Shown piece after piece: positions 34,194-45,843 of a stretch of 64,000 nucleotides of DNA. Each line of letters begins with the position of its first letter. The stretch's first letter is position 1. The position numbers were made by a program, and so were the translations under genes. The notes below the pieces were generated by a model. That model was not told the DNA's origin. It saw only the letters and a list, made by a program, of their open reading frames with translations, and searched no databases. The stretch spans positions 234,863,741 to 234,927,740 of the forward strand of contig CM041465.1 in NCBI GenBank assembly GCA_023213395.1, read 5' to 3'. This stretch comes from Cycas panzhihuaensis. Taxonomy: Eukaryota; Cycadophyta.

Positions 34194-34746
34194 CCCCCCC
34201 TGCAAGGACACCGACTTCCCATATATACAATGTGATATATGATTTTGATGTATATATATATACGGGGTAATTGGTACCCCATTTTAATATGAGATGATGT
34301 GTATATCATGTGTGGTAGATGACACGTATATTTTGTTATATATGTTATAGATGCTTTATTATATGATGCATGTATTTCCTTCCATGCATGGCTATATATC
34401 TAACAGGAGCACATACGTCCACTATGAGTAGAAGTGATAGGTACGTGTGGGGTTAGAAATAGAGCGGCATGTATATCCATGGGGAGAGCATAGTAGGGTA
34501 TGCGAAGGAAACACCAAGCAAGAGAGGAGAGTAATGATACTCCAGAGTGTCGCCCTAACTGGGGGATGCCCAAATAGGAAGACAAAAGTCCCAAAAGGAT
34601 ACGGGGATGTGGGTTTCGCAGGAGGAATTGGAAAGAAAAGAGGAGGCCATCTTAAGTTGCCATTCCACCTGTGGCTAGGAGAAATGGGAACAACTTAAGA
34701 TGGTAGTTTAGGCTCATTTCATAGTGTGGGTGAGGTGACAGTAAGG
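34194..34746. other. Tat-3 post-pol noncoding spacer
   Basis: No gene is seen. In reverse it matches the spacers after pol in the other Tat copies, with AT-rich and CATACA-like stretches (about 34230-34390). A G tract (minus strand, 34201-34194) marks its border with the extra module. Confidence 0.6.
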
Positions 34747-35256
34747 TCATGAGTAAAACTTCTTAAGGAATTTCCCATTAATAGTTTTCTCAAACTCAAG
34801 ACCTTCCAGGGTGGCAATCCTATAAGCACCATTACCGAGGATCTCGATAATGATGAAAGGGCCAACCCATCGAGGTTTAAATTTGGTCAAATGGTCATGA
34901 AGATATTTAAGTTTAAGGACGTGGTCCCTAGGAAACAAAGGACGAGAACGAAGATGTTTATCGTAGGTCCTTTATGAGCGAGCTTTGGATTCTAGGTTAG
35001 CCTAATAAGTAGCTAAGCATCTCTCATCTAAAGCCTCGAGGTCCAGAAGGTGAGCCTGACAGATTGACTCTTCGTCGATGAGACCTCGAAGAGAGACTTA
35101 CAAAGAAGGAATCTCAACTAGATGGGGCACGGAGCCCAATAAGTGCTTAAGTAATGCTTCATCGTCTTCGAAGTAATCCACCCCATGGATGACCTTACTC
35201 TAAATAGACGAAGCACTAGAGGAAGTAGAGACAATGGGACTGTGATGGTCATCGAG
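34747..35256 (-). pseudogene. Tat-3 pol remnant: linker joined to integrase C-terminus
   Basis: In element orientation the linker (VDYFEDDEALLKHLLGSVPH) is joined near 35120-35125 to VEIPSL of the integrase C-terminal region. That region continues through LIDEES, the TKFKPRWVGPFI block and ends LKKFYS at 34747. Compared with Tat-2 about 2.57 kb (equivalent to 11825-14398) is missing: all of RT and RNase H and the integrase zinc finger and DDE core. The breakpoints differ from those in Tat-4, so the two deletions are separate events. Internal stops are present. Confidence 0.82.
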
Positions 35257-36513
35257 TTACCCATCTTCCTTGCGAGACTCTAAGAGAAAGTCAAAAGGAG
35301 GCTCCTCGGAAGGAGCGAAAGGTAGTTCTTCGAAGCCATCACCTGCAGGAGGTGATGAAGGGGAAGAACTGATGATGGGTGAGTCGACACGAGCAATGAC
35401 ATGTGCCACGTAGGAGTGGCTAGCCTCACTAATGAAAGAGGTTCTAGATGGAGATCTAGAATGAGATGGGTGTGACCTACTGGTGCGAAGGAAAGAGATG
35501 GGGTGGAGACAATCTTCGTCCTCATCGTGTGACTCATCATCACTAAACGAGATGAGGTACCTGTAGCTCCTAATACCAATAGGAGCCAAACACGTGAGAC
35601 TAGGAAAAGAAGATGTAGGATCTTCTTTAGATGGATTGGGTATACCAATGGAGCAAGCTAAGGCATGTGTAGAGGGACCTTAGCTTGCCCGATTAACAGG
35701 ACAGGTTTGTTTGGCAAGTGGGTGTTCGTAAGGAACAACCCTCATTCATCCATCATGGACGAATTTAAGTTGCCCCCAAAGAGTCAAACACACAGCTCCC
35801 ATTTGGTCGAGCCATGGATGACCTAAGAGAAGGTTGTAGTCGACATCGACGTTGAGGACTATAATATCAGTGAGGACAGTCTTGCCCTCGAGGGTGAGCA
35901 GAATCACGACAAATCCTAATGGGGTCTTCTCACTACCGTCACAACCTTGGCATCACCATGGAATGGGTTCCAAGGTGAAAATACCAAGCTCTTACATGAC
36001 ACATAAGGGCATGGCATTCACGGAAGAACCGTTGTCGACAACGGTCCTTTGTAGGGTACAATCAGGTGTATTGATGATGATAGTGAATGGGAAGTTCTAC
36101 TGACATTCCCTTTCACACACTGGAGGAAGGTCCTTAGGATCAAAAGAAATGATGGGTTTACGACTTTGGGTGACACCCAAAGCATGGACAGGTACGTCAT
36201 TTGATTCTAAAGCTTCTAGGAGGAGAGTCCACTGCTCAGGACAACTCCTCAAAATGTTCATCAAGGACATTCCTACAACAACAGTATGAAGCTCGTCCAC
36301 AATAGAGAAAGGCTTACCCTTCGCGGTAGGTTGGGTAAGTGCCCTTTGAAAATCGTAATGACCCAGGCACATAAGAATAGCCTTGGGAAAGAGAGGCACT
36401 TCCGGAGGAGGGTTCTCTGGAAGAGGATCGGAAGGAGTAGAAGAAGAAGCACTGGCTGCTTCTTTGGTAGCTTGAGACCGAGTAAGGGCATAAGAAGGAG
36501 TAGCCTCAAGCAT
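35257..36513 (-). pseudogene. Tat-3 pre-protease region, protease and linker, broken
   Basis: From 36513 downwards the pre-protease region (IVDELHTVVVGMSLMNILRS) leads to the aspartic protease. The catalytic VVDNGSS is intact near 36040, and DYNLLLGHPWLDQMGAV follows to about 35800. A TAG ends the first open stretch at 36097. The linker (SYRYLISFSDDESHDEDED) lies at 35589-35257. The protease motif is conserved, but stops and the later deletion leave no working polyprotein. Confidence 0.75.
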
Positions 36514-38850
36514 TTAGATCACCTTCTTCCCCTTGTTCTGGGGCTACGAAGGTGATGGGGTATGACAGTTAGGGGAACGAGAGGAAGAGGACGAATCCCA
36601 AGTGCCCTTCCCTTTATTGTGGGAAGGACAGGAATTTGGCGATCTTCCTCAGTTTTGATTATTCTTGGATTGAGTGTTGCGATCATATTTCCCATGTTTG
36701 GGGAATAGATCCTTATGGACTGGTTGGTCTAAATTAGGCCTTGAGGCCCATTTAGGGGAGGAGTTACATCGAGGGGCATCCTTGGGATGCTGAATCATGT
36801 AACGCGAGTCATCGTGGAAGCACTCCCCATGAATGGAGCACCACTTCTTCTCAAACTGGGGATCTATCTTCCTCGTTTGAGAGGACTGGGCATTTCTATT
36901 CCTAGGGAGGGAAGCTTGAGTTGCTTATTGAATTTATTTATTGGATGTTAGAGATGAAGGGGCTTGGAGTTTAAGCTCCTTCATTGTACGTTCGAATAAA
37001 CATATGGCAGATGTGAGAGGGTCTAAAGTCCTCTCAGTTTGATGAGAAGAGGATTTAGAAGATTATTAAGGTTTAGTATCCTTGGTTGAAGATGGTACCT
37101 CACATCGTTGTGAGGGCTTGAGAGGCTTCTTGAGTCTGGCTTGGATCTTAATAGCCTCCAATGCTAAGCACTTGGCGATCGCGGAGTCACATGTAGTTGC
37201 CCCTATTTTAAGGACTTCCACATGTACTTCAAGACTAAGTGTGTTAACGAAAAGATCTCTCTTCAACTCCTCGGGCAACGTGGCCTTAGTGGAGTGAAGC
37301 AGGACATAGAATCACCTCACAAAGTCACAATTCATCTCATCGTGACCTTATTTGAGTGATAAGAGGGATTTTATTCCACTCTCAAATGGATGAGCTACAT
37401 CAAAGTAGTTGGTGAATTTGTCCACCAATTGCTGGAATGAAAAGATAGAGTGGGTAGGGAGGCAATAAAACCACTTAAGGGCATCGCCCTGCAATGATCA
37501 TGGAAATAATTTCATTAGGATATGGTCATAAGCCCAGTAGTCTATACACGCCATAGAAAAACTATGCATATGTTCAACTAGATCTTGCAACGAAGTTCCG
37601 TCAAATCTAGGAACTTCAGGAGGATGAGGCGGCATATTAGTTCTTAATGCCTCAATGGATAAAGATGTTGATCTATAGTCCATGAAGGGACGTGCCCTTG
37701 CCTGGACCATAGGATCAACGAATGATGTAATAGGTAGTGAGCAAGGAGTGGATGGGGGTGGCACACCCATCCCTCCTTGAGGAAATATCCCTTGCTAGAA
37801 GGGGGCTTGAGGATAAGTGCCTTAGAAGGGAGTCGGGTTCCCTTGTGAAGGCATGGCGAAAGGGATTGCGCTCGATGACGGAAAAGGAGGATGTGGCATC
37901 GCGTTTTGCCCATATGGGCTACCCGTAGGTGGGGCAATCCTATATGGGTGCAACGGATCCACTCCATAAACTGGGAGGTGGTTCCCTCTACCCTACTCCC
38001 AAGGTTAAGAAGTATACCCCAGGGGGATGTAAAAGGAAAAACCAATAGGTTGGTTTTGAGGGTGTGTGGGAGTGGGTCTCACATGACTAATTGCAGAAGA
38101 GTTAGTAAGACTAACATGCCCACTAGAGAAAGTATGAGCCACATTGGGGGATGGCACATTAGTTTGGTTAGGAAAGGGTATGCTAATGCTCAACTGAAGG
38201 AAGGACATACCGCGGGAAGGTCCCGAAGCACTAGGACCTTGACGAGGGATAGAAGGTGCAACATGCATCCCCGCAATAGCAATAAGGAAGGAGTGGGATG
38301 AATATGTAGGCATGAAGGGATTGGTTGTTGTAGGAGGAGTAGATGAGGATGAAGAAAGCGAGGGAGGAGCAGATGAGGAAGAGGCCCCTCCATGCAAAGC
38401 ATCTTCAAGCCATCTAGGACATGGTTGAAAATGAGCAGCATGACGGCACTCGTTAAAAGCTTCAACCACATCGGCGGGAGGAGTATCTACATGATCGTAA
38501 GAGGTAGACGGGACCTCAAATGAAGTAGATCCCTCAAGACATTCCTCATAAGAATCACCGATTGAATGGTAAATCTCAAGAGGAAAAGATCCTTCTACCA
38601 CATGGGTAGAGGAATAGGCATCAAGTGAGTGATGTTGGTCACTTGGGTAGTAAATAGGATCATCACCCTCTTGGGTGGATCCCAGAATAGAAGAAGGAAA
38701 CCCGTGAGTTCCTAAGGCTGAGGTGTGGTAGGCCCAATTGGAAGGGTATCCCTCCATAGTCGAATTGGAATCTGATAAAGGAAGAGGACGATACCCAGGA
38801 TCTTCTAACAATGGAGGTAAGCCACGTAAGCAACGGGAGAAGTGTCGTAT
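36514..38850 (-). pseudogene. Tat-3 gag, broken
   Basis: The start codon position is 38850-38848, where ATG has become ATA; the following HFSRCLRGLPPLLEDP is conserved. A long open part (38811-38005) covers the Pro/Ser-rich N-terminal half. The Retrotrans_gag-type domain is at about 37650-37070 with stops and a shift. The zinc knuckle near 36850-36800 keeps WCSIHGECFHDDSR but has lost its last Cys (Tyr). Gag would assemble particles; this copy is nonfunctional. Confidence 0.78.
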
Positions 38851-38998
38851 ATAAGGCTAACCAACACTGTAGGAGAAAGAAAGGGCAATAAAGGGCACAC
38901 ATTGGGGCCTGCCCAACGAAGAAATAGAAGTAGAAGAAAACCACAAAGAGGTAATGATACCAACAGAAAAGAGCGGAGACTAGCTCCCTTACTAACAG

Positions 38999-39017
38999 GT
39001 CCCCATTATGGTCGCCA
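38999..39017 (-). promoter_or_regulatory. Tat-3 primer-binding site
   Basis: Read on the minus strand it is TGGCGACCATAATGGGGAC, one base different from the Tat-2 and Tat-4 sites. It lies one base after the LTR end at 39019. Confidence 0.8.
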
Positions 39018-39018
39018 T

Positions 39019-41782
39019 TGGATGCACGTCTACGGGATAACTACCTAACTAAGCAGGAATAACGAGGGTGGTCAATGGTACTACAGGGTGCAGACAAGAA
39101 CCTATGAGTGAGGAAAATACCACGTAGGGTGCCCCATGTGCCAGAGCGTGAGTTTAGGACCTGCGAATAGTATCCAGCTACCTAAAGGTGGTTCCCCACT
39201 TTAGCTGAAAAGAGAGGAGGCAAAAGATTAGCCTGGGTAGATCTAGGAGAAGGATCCTCCCACCCTTGGATGGCCGGAAGGGAAAGGAGAGAACCCTTCG
39301 AGGGTTTCCCTAGAGCAGAGGGAAACGAGTAAAGGGTAAGTAGGTGAGCAACCTACGAATGAGATCTTCTCAGTTACCCGGCTAGGTGGAAGAAAACTGA
39401 GGGAAGATGAAGGGAAAGGGAACAACCAATCGGTCAAAAGTTCCCCCCTTTGGAAAAGCAATCAAGGGAGAAGAGAGTGATGTGACGCATGCAAGTAAAC
39501 CGAACCAAGCATAACAAGTCAATAAGACAAGGATGGAGTTTACAAGGTGAAGGGAAAAGGTAAAAAGGGAAAACTTCCTAAGACCTTTTCTTATGATAGA
39601 TATAATGTGTGAAATGTAACAAACAGAATATAAATCAAAAGAGAGAGTTGGTTTCCCTTTTCCTTTTAAATGAGCTAATTACTACCATGAAAAATCTTTT
39701 AAAACAAAGAAGATGAAGTGGAGCGAGAGTGCATACCCAGAATGGAGACACGGTTGAAGTGGCGGCGTTCCCACAAGGTATCTAAGATCGCTCCATAAAG
39801 CATAGCGAATAAGAAGGGTTGCGGTAGAACAAAGCGTGGGGCTTCCTTACCTTCCCCAGAAGTGACACTAGAGTGCTAAGAAAGGAAAAAAATGACAAAA
39901 TGATAGCAACAAATGAAATGCTAAAATAAAATGCAAATAAAAGCACTTACTCGCAAGGGAGAGAGAAAGGGATGAGTCCTTTACGTCCTCCGTGTACCTG
40001 TAAGTGAGTGAGAGTATCCTTTTGCAGAGAAAAGGTGCTAGTAACACAAAATAGAATCCTAACAACATGTGTATATATGTAACAAGCATAAGCCTCAACA
40101 CATATATGTTAACATTCAATGTTACAATAATAAACTGTAAAGAAAACTATCTAAATAAATGGTGGGCAAGTTGGTAAGCCTCGGAGTGGCCCACCTCCCA
40201 CAAGGAGCAATCCTACACTCCCTCAAGAAGCCACAATGCAGTGAGGGTATGGCTATATAAAGGGTTGGAAATGGAGGTAATAAGAGTCCAAAGGGGCTCA
40301 AAGAAATCCACTACAAACCAGAGTACTATGGGAAGTAAATTAGGTTTCTAAGAACGAGGTTGAGCAAGGGACAAGTAGCCAGGGCTTATGTGTGTTTCCT
40401 AGATCAAAAGATTAGCCCTCAAACTAGTGCTGCAATATGTGCCAACGCTGATTTTAGTGGTTGGAAATAGCCCATTAAACCTTTGTTCCACTTCCAAGAG
40501 TAACACGGGGCAAAAGGGAAGGTTTGGAGGGCAAAAACCTCTTAGGGAGCATGGAAGGTGGTGCGGAATCCACCCAGCTCTATCCCAAACCTAATATATC
40601 CCCTTTTGACCATTGTCCTGGGTATGAAACGTAGGAAAGGAGGCCCTAATAGCAGGGAGAATAGTCCCAAATAAAGATAAAGAAACAACCTCCAAAAGTA
40701 AGCTAAGACTAGCTAGAAATAACCATGCAAACCTAGGCATAAATTGGACAAAGAGAAGATCCTAAGCTAAAAAATACCTATAGAGAAGATAGGAGGCATT
40801 TTCCTCTATCAAGAACTACTGGAAAGAGGCTAAGAAATCTATAAAAGGACTATGGAGCAACAGGTATGGTGCCCCTACTAAGATGGCTGAAGGAGAAAGC
40901 CTACACTTGAGACTACTTGATGGCTGCTCTGGCAAGGAAGTGCTAGAAACTCTTCAAAGAGGCCCTCTCCAAGGTGTGTAAGGGGCTAGAAAGATGTCAC
41001 AGTCGAACCAAAGGAGAGCTAGGCACTGGAGAGTGATTGTAGGTCCTGAAGCAGAAGTGGAGCAGTTGGGAACAGCAGAGAGCAGAGCATTTTTCCTTAT
41101 GATCCTTCCAAAAATGAGCAAAAAAGATCCCTAAAATGAATTAGGTAAGACTTAAATACCTAGCCTCAACCCTAATCAAGCGATTAGGGCATAGCTGGTG
41201 GTGAGTTAAGTCACGAGACACGTGGCAGTTCTACAATAAATGTGAGAATTACCATGGCAAATTTTTAAAAATAAACAAAGACAGTCATACCACCGTAAAT
41301 ATCATGGTACCGTGAAATATGCAGCAATGCGAGACCAAAGGCTAAAATTGGCCTAAATAGCCAGCCTAGGCTGTGGGTCAGTGACCAAGGAGGCTAGCAG
41401 GGGGCAGGGGCACCTGCCCAAAGGTAGACAAGCAAACAAACGAGCCACAAAAAGCAACAGTGGGAGCTCACAAAGTGTGACAAGTCAACCAAGCAACGGT
41501 AGATCATCATACAGGCAAGGATGATGCAAGCCAAATAGGTCTTAAGGTGAGTAGGGCAGAATGCAGGAAGTGATGCAGCCACCAGGGTGCCACACTCGCA
41601 GGGAATGTGCCCCCGCTATAGTCACCATAGGCTAGATAAGTGTAGATGATAACAAGATCATCTACAAAATCACATCATGCAAGCATATACTCATCACAAA
41701 AGAAAACAACGATAAGGTGAGAAGCATATCTGCACTTACCTGAGTCGACGGCTCCATATCCATTCCTGGAAACTTGGAAATA
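39019..41782 (-). repeat. Tat-3 5' LTR (2764 bp)
   Basis: In element orientation it starts at 41782 (TGTTTCC decayed to TATTTCC) and ends GTGCATCCA at 39019. It is colinear with the split 3' LTR. A G-box CACGTG is at 41219-41224, with a TATTTAA-like sequence about 65 bases downstream in element orientation (near 41155). Confidence 0.9.
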
Positions 41783-41787
41783 ACCAG
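41783..41787. repeat. Target-site duplication of Tat-3, right copy (ACCAG)
   Basis: It corresponds to GCCGG at 15395-15399 with two G-to-A changes. TGTCCTTGCAGGGGGGG of Tat-2 follows directly, matching the unbroken site in Tat-4. Confidence 0.75.
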
Positions 41788-41882
41788 TGTCCTTGCAGGG
41801 GGGGTACAATCATGTGACTATATATGGTAACCCCCTAGAGGCCCATGCTTTCCCCTATCCAAAACAAAACATATATCCTACT

Positions 41883-44289
41883 CTACTGCTATCCTGGTCC
41901 CAGGGCATCATCTCCTACTCGATGTGATCCCTCTCCTAGGGACCACATCCCTCTAAGACTCCTCCTCAGTCTCCGTGAGCTCCCCGCCTTGCTCCCCTCA
42001 TCCCGTGGCCTCCTTGGGATCATCGCCAGTGTATGAGTCTGTATCCTGCTCCATGTTGACCTCGATGCCATGTCCTCTATCAGTCGATCGTATTAGGCCT
42101 GGATACGATCCTGCTCCATCTCCACGAGGTGGAGCCTCTCCTCCATCCCCTAGAGCCACTCCTCCATCACTGCTAGTTGGATATGGCTCTCCATATCCCC
42201 TCTGGCTCCTCCCTGAGCCTCTAGCGCCTGCACTCGACTCTGCAGAGCATCCCTCTCTACTCGAATGATATCCATCTCTATCTGCTATCATCCCACACAT
42301 GCCTCATGCTCCTGGGACTCTGCTATCCATATATCTCTCACTCGTATCAATGGGGTGAATGCCGCTATGTGATCGCCTACCGATCTAGGCTCATCACCTG
42401 CCTAGATAAGAGGCTATCCCTCCGTGTAAGCCTAAGGGAATATCTTTTAGACTACTTCCTCTACCAGCCTCTGAATATCTACCATGCTTGCAAATCCAAC
42501 ATGTCATATATTAGTACATGTCTATATGGATATCAAACCAAAATCAAACTATATATATGTCTGGCAATTAAACGACAATAGGAGAAGGTCATGTCTCATT
42601 TGGTGTAGCTGCCGGCTCCTTGACTGTGTGATCGCCTCTCCTTCTAAGACTGCCAGCTGTAGGTACCTCCTCCTCCTCGGGTACCTCCTCTATTATTGCC
42701 TCAACTCCTGGGGCATCCCTCCTCTCTATGGCTAATGCAGCTGCCGCCTCTTTAGATCTCCTGATGATCCGTAGCCTGTGGGCCTGTGTCACTGGACCCC
42801 TACTCTCTTTCGCAACTCCTAATGGGCTTGCCTCTCCACCTGCAGCCTTAGACATACCTGCCTCTCCTGTAGCTCATGATGGGCCAGCCCCATCACCACC
42901 CTTATCATCTCTCGGGGGCAGTCCTGCCCCTCCTGCCTCATCATCACTATCCTACCTCACCGCTCTATATGGATCTGCTATATAATATGTCGTGGTGAGG
43001 AGGTCTAGTGATGTGGTCTCCACCGAGCGATGGATATATACCTGGTCCTCGATCCCTCTCAACCTGTTCTGCCACCTATATACCATCAAGCCCCACTCTA
43101 AGATAGGGTATGGTCCCCCTGTTGGTACCACTACTCCAAAGTGGTCAGAGAACTAGCACTGTAATAAGGTATTATATGATAGACCTCCCCTGCCTGCTAC
43201 CTAAATAGCGTCTAGCTATGCGATGAGGTTTGCTGCTATAAGGGTAGTCCAGTCCATCCTCTCTCCTGCCTCGCATTGACGTACTGCATCCATCCATCCT
43301 CCCCGTATGTCTCTATAGTTTTGTTTCTGGGATATCCATAATAGAATGCATAGAGTAATCAACTTCTTCACTCGAGGAACCCCTGACATAACCATGGTCT
43401 GGAGAGGGATCCCTTGCCTCTCCCATCTATCCAAACCTGTAAAGAACATGGATGCCTCCCTATGTGCTGCCTCATTGCTGGGTAGCACACTCCCAACGTC
43501 ACTGGCCTCCCTGTTGCCAGTACTCCTAGTATCCTCCTAACGTCCTCGAGCGTCACTGATATGTCTCCCACTGGGGGTAGATGGAAGACATGTCTCCTCC
43601 TATCCTAATGTGACACCATATCAACTAGTAGTCGCTGATCTAAGGTGTATTGGGATGTCCTTATGACCTTCAGTAGGCCACATCTCCGTAGGATCTCCCT
43701 ATCCTCTCTAGTCATCATCTCTATAAAGCTAAGTATCACCATCCCTATGTTCTCGCGGTTCTCCACCATGATCATGGCCTATAAAATGCCATCAATGTAA
43801 GTCAGAACTAGACCTACACTCGTTCCTCATCCCTTAGACTATCTCTCAGCCTCACCTGATTAAGATTTGGTGTCCCTCAGGGCCCTATCTTCTTTTTTCT
43901 ATAGTTCTACCTTCGCACCACACCAAACTTTGTGGTACCATGGAGTTTAGCCTGGGTCCCACAGCGATCAGGGCCCTGTGGCAAAGATCATGACACTATA
44001 ATCTTTGTCGTAGTGTAAATGGCACCCCCTCAAAAGGGGGGGTTTTTTCCCCAAAAATTTGAAAAAAAAAAAATTTCTATAGGCCACAGCCAGGCCCACT
44101 GGGACCAGGGCTACCTAATGCCCTAGTCCTACCTCTCTTTAGGTCCAATTCAGACTCTCGAAGGTCCTTTGTCACCTATATAGGGCCTAAAAGTCTACAT
44201 AAAAAACATAAAAAGCAATGAACTTTAAAGCATATGATGGGTCAGGTTTTCAGAGATCCACTCACTAAATCTGGCTTGGTGCTCGCCAT
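41883..44289 (-). pseudogene. Antisense plant-mobile-domain-like gene in Tat-2, three exons, broken
   Basis: This gene runs opposite to Tat-2, between integrase and the 3' LTR. Exon 1 coding is 44289-44266 (8 codons, MASTKPDL) and ends at donor GTGAGT (44265-44260). The acceptor AG lies at 43780-43779. Exon 2 (43778 to about 42601) carries the domain: RLLVDMVSH, RRRHVFHLPPVGDISVTL, EDVRRILGVLATGRPVTLG, then GGWMDAVRQCEAGERMDW, and an acidic linker. Intron 2 is about 130 nt, its donor mutated to AT. Exon 3 is 42470-41883, 588 nt, ending at the conserved TAG. The domain matches the plant mobile domain pattern; I cannot score it. Stops break exons 2 and 3. Confidence 0.62.
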
Positions 44290-44449
44290 CTCATCCCCAT
44301 AGTCCCAACGGCTATCCTCTGACTCTAATCTAATGGACCGATCTCCCTCCGTGTGCCTTTAAAGTCAAGTAGCACTCCACTGCATAAGGAAATGGCTCTA
44401 GATTCACTTGAGAGTCTATGAAAATGAATCTCATTTTTATCGATTTTTC

Positions 44450-44456
44450 TTATATA
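44450..44456 (-). promoter_or_regulatory. Antisense-gene TATA box, Tat-2 copy
   Basis: TATATAA on the minus strand, 161 bases upstream of the proposed start codon at 44289. Same box and spacing as in Tat-1 and Tat-3. Confidence 0.65.
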
Positions 44457-44997
44457 GGCGGGGACCCCAATGGGCACTATCTCCATTCTCGCCCTCATGA
44501 CAGCCCTTTAGATCATCTCTTATCCCTGATCACCTTTGCCTTTTGGCCCTATTTCCTATTGTACTCCCATAGCCTTTATTTCACTCTTTCTTGTGGATGC
44601 ATTTATGGCACCTTATCGATGCATTTTTTCACAGGGCCCTTCTGTCTTATTTTGCATGCCACTCCTGTGCATGCTTAAGTTTATACTTGTTTGGCTCGTT
44701 TTGCCATCCTTGACTCATTTTTGTAGCTCATTCTTGCCCTTGGGGTCTCTAAAGGGAATGCTCCCCTCATCCAGAGTCATTCTTTGCTTTTCAAAGCAAC
44801 CTTTGGCATCCTAGGGTGCCCTTTTCCTACCCACTCTTAGCCAGTGTTCGGATAGTCTGCTCTTGTCCTTGGGTAGTCTTATTGCTAGGTCCTCCTACCC
44901 TTCACAGTGATTTATTGCTTGCCATATGAGCCTCTTTTTACTCTGACTCTTATATTATTGCATATTTTCTCTACTAAGACATTTCCTTTCATCATCT
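44457..44997. other. Tat-2 region between the antisense promoter and aRNH
   Basis: There is no clear gene. A pyrimidine-rich stretch ends in ACAG before GGCCCTTCTG (AG at 44633-44634), the candidate splice acceptor shared by all Tat copies. Short peptides after it (GSLIARSSYPS near 44875-44907) are shared with Tat-3. The interval lies between two divergently arranged reading frames. Confidence 0.4.
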
Positions 44998-45420
44998 ATG
45001 CCTCTCTTCATTTTTTCTAACGGTGGAAGTTGCGGTAATCTTGGACCTTCTACCGCTACTTGGATCCTTCGCAGCCCTTTCGGACATGATTTTCTATGAT
45101 CTAGAATCTTCCTCCCTGAGGCCACCAATAATGAAGCCAAGTACACAGCTGTTATCAAAGCCCTCATCGATGCACTTTGTTTCCATCATGGACCTATTAT
45201 TCTTCTTTGTAACTCCCAAGTGGTGGTGTCCCATCTCACCCAGGTTTACCAGGTGTGATGCCCTCATTTGAGAGCCCTTGCTTCGACTGCCAGATCCTTA
45301 TTGGCTAATTTCTAGTTTGTCGATATCTGACACATTCCTTGGGCCCTCAACGCTGAGGCAGATAGTCTTGTTTGCCTCATCCTTGAGTGCCACCTTCCTC
45401 TTCTTATTGACCGTCCCTAA
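44998..45420 (+). pseudogene. Tat-2 aRNH, broken
   Basis: A 141-codon frame aligns with the Tat-4 aRNH: NNEAKYTAVIKAL with its Glu and NAEADSLVCLI with the late Asp. The first catalytic Asp has become Asn (FSNGG), and the Asp of the CDSQ motif is Asn as well (LLCNSQ). Several in-frame stops occur. It lies 0.4 kb before the polypurine tract. The enzyme would remove RNA from hybrids in the particle; this copy is dead. Confidence 0.8.
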
Positions 45421-45843
45421 GACTTACCCAGTCGCTTTGTCACCCAAGTCTCAGGCCATCATATAGATCACCTTGCGATCTATTCACACCTCTAAAAGCT
45501 AGCCACTAAAGAGGTTAAACTATGGTGACTACTAGGTTTGCTCATTTACCCCTTTTACCTAACTTTATCATGCACATCTCTTTGCATTTTCATGATGGGG
45601 GCAGTCCCCTCATCCTTCTTAGCTTCCAGTCGATTCTTAGGTGGTACATAGGCAGCCCCTATGTCGTCTTCACCCCTGTCCTCATATCCACGTGTTCCAC
45701 CATGACTCTTGTCGGCATCCTTGTCTCCTGTTACGATCATGATTTATATATATCCATACACATGTGCTACTGATAGTTTTGTTGCCAGCATTCGCCATCG
45801 CACTATGCTTCCAAGCAATAAGGCTTTGTTGCCAAGAGGGCAT
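45421..45843 (+). other. Tat-2 pre-LTR region with polypurine tract
   Basis: No gene is seen. The segment matches 26561-26962 of Tat-4 and 52188-52614 of Tat-1. It ends in the polypurine tract AAGAGGGCAT (45834-45843), which would prime plus-strand synthesis next to the 3' LTR. Confidence 0.6.

Larger units (their letters stand above)
15400..41782 (-). mobile_element. Tat-3, reverse-oriented Tat element (interrupted by Tat-4)
   Basis: This Ty3/gypsy element is inserted in reverse in the spacer of Tat-2. Its 5' LTR is 39019-41782, its primer site 38999-39017, gag 38850 down to about 36600, protease about 36100-35700, a pol remnant ending at 34747, and the extra module 30154-34214. Its 3' LTR is split by Tat-4 into 29545-30153 and 15400-17550. 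Without Tat-4 it is about 14.4 kb. RT, RNase H and integrase core are missing, so as it stands it is nonautonomous. Confidence 0.88.

Noticed and set aside
41883-44289. A host cellular gene caught between two elements
   Set aside because: The same gene is at the same place in three separate element copies, so it belongs to the element now, whatever its origin.
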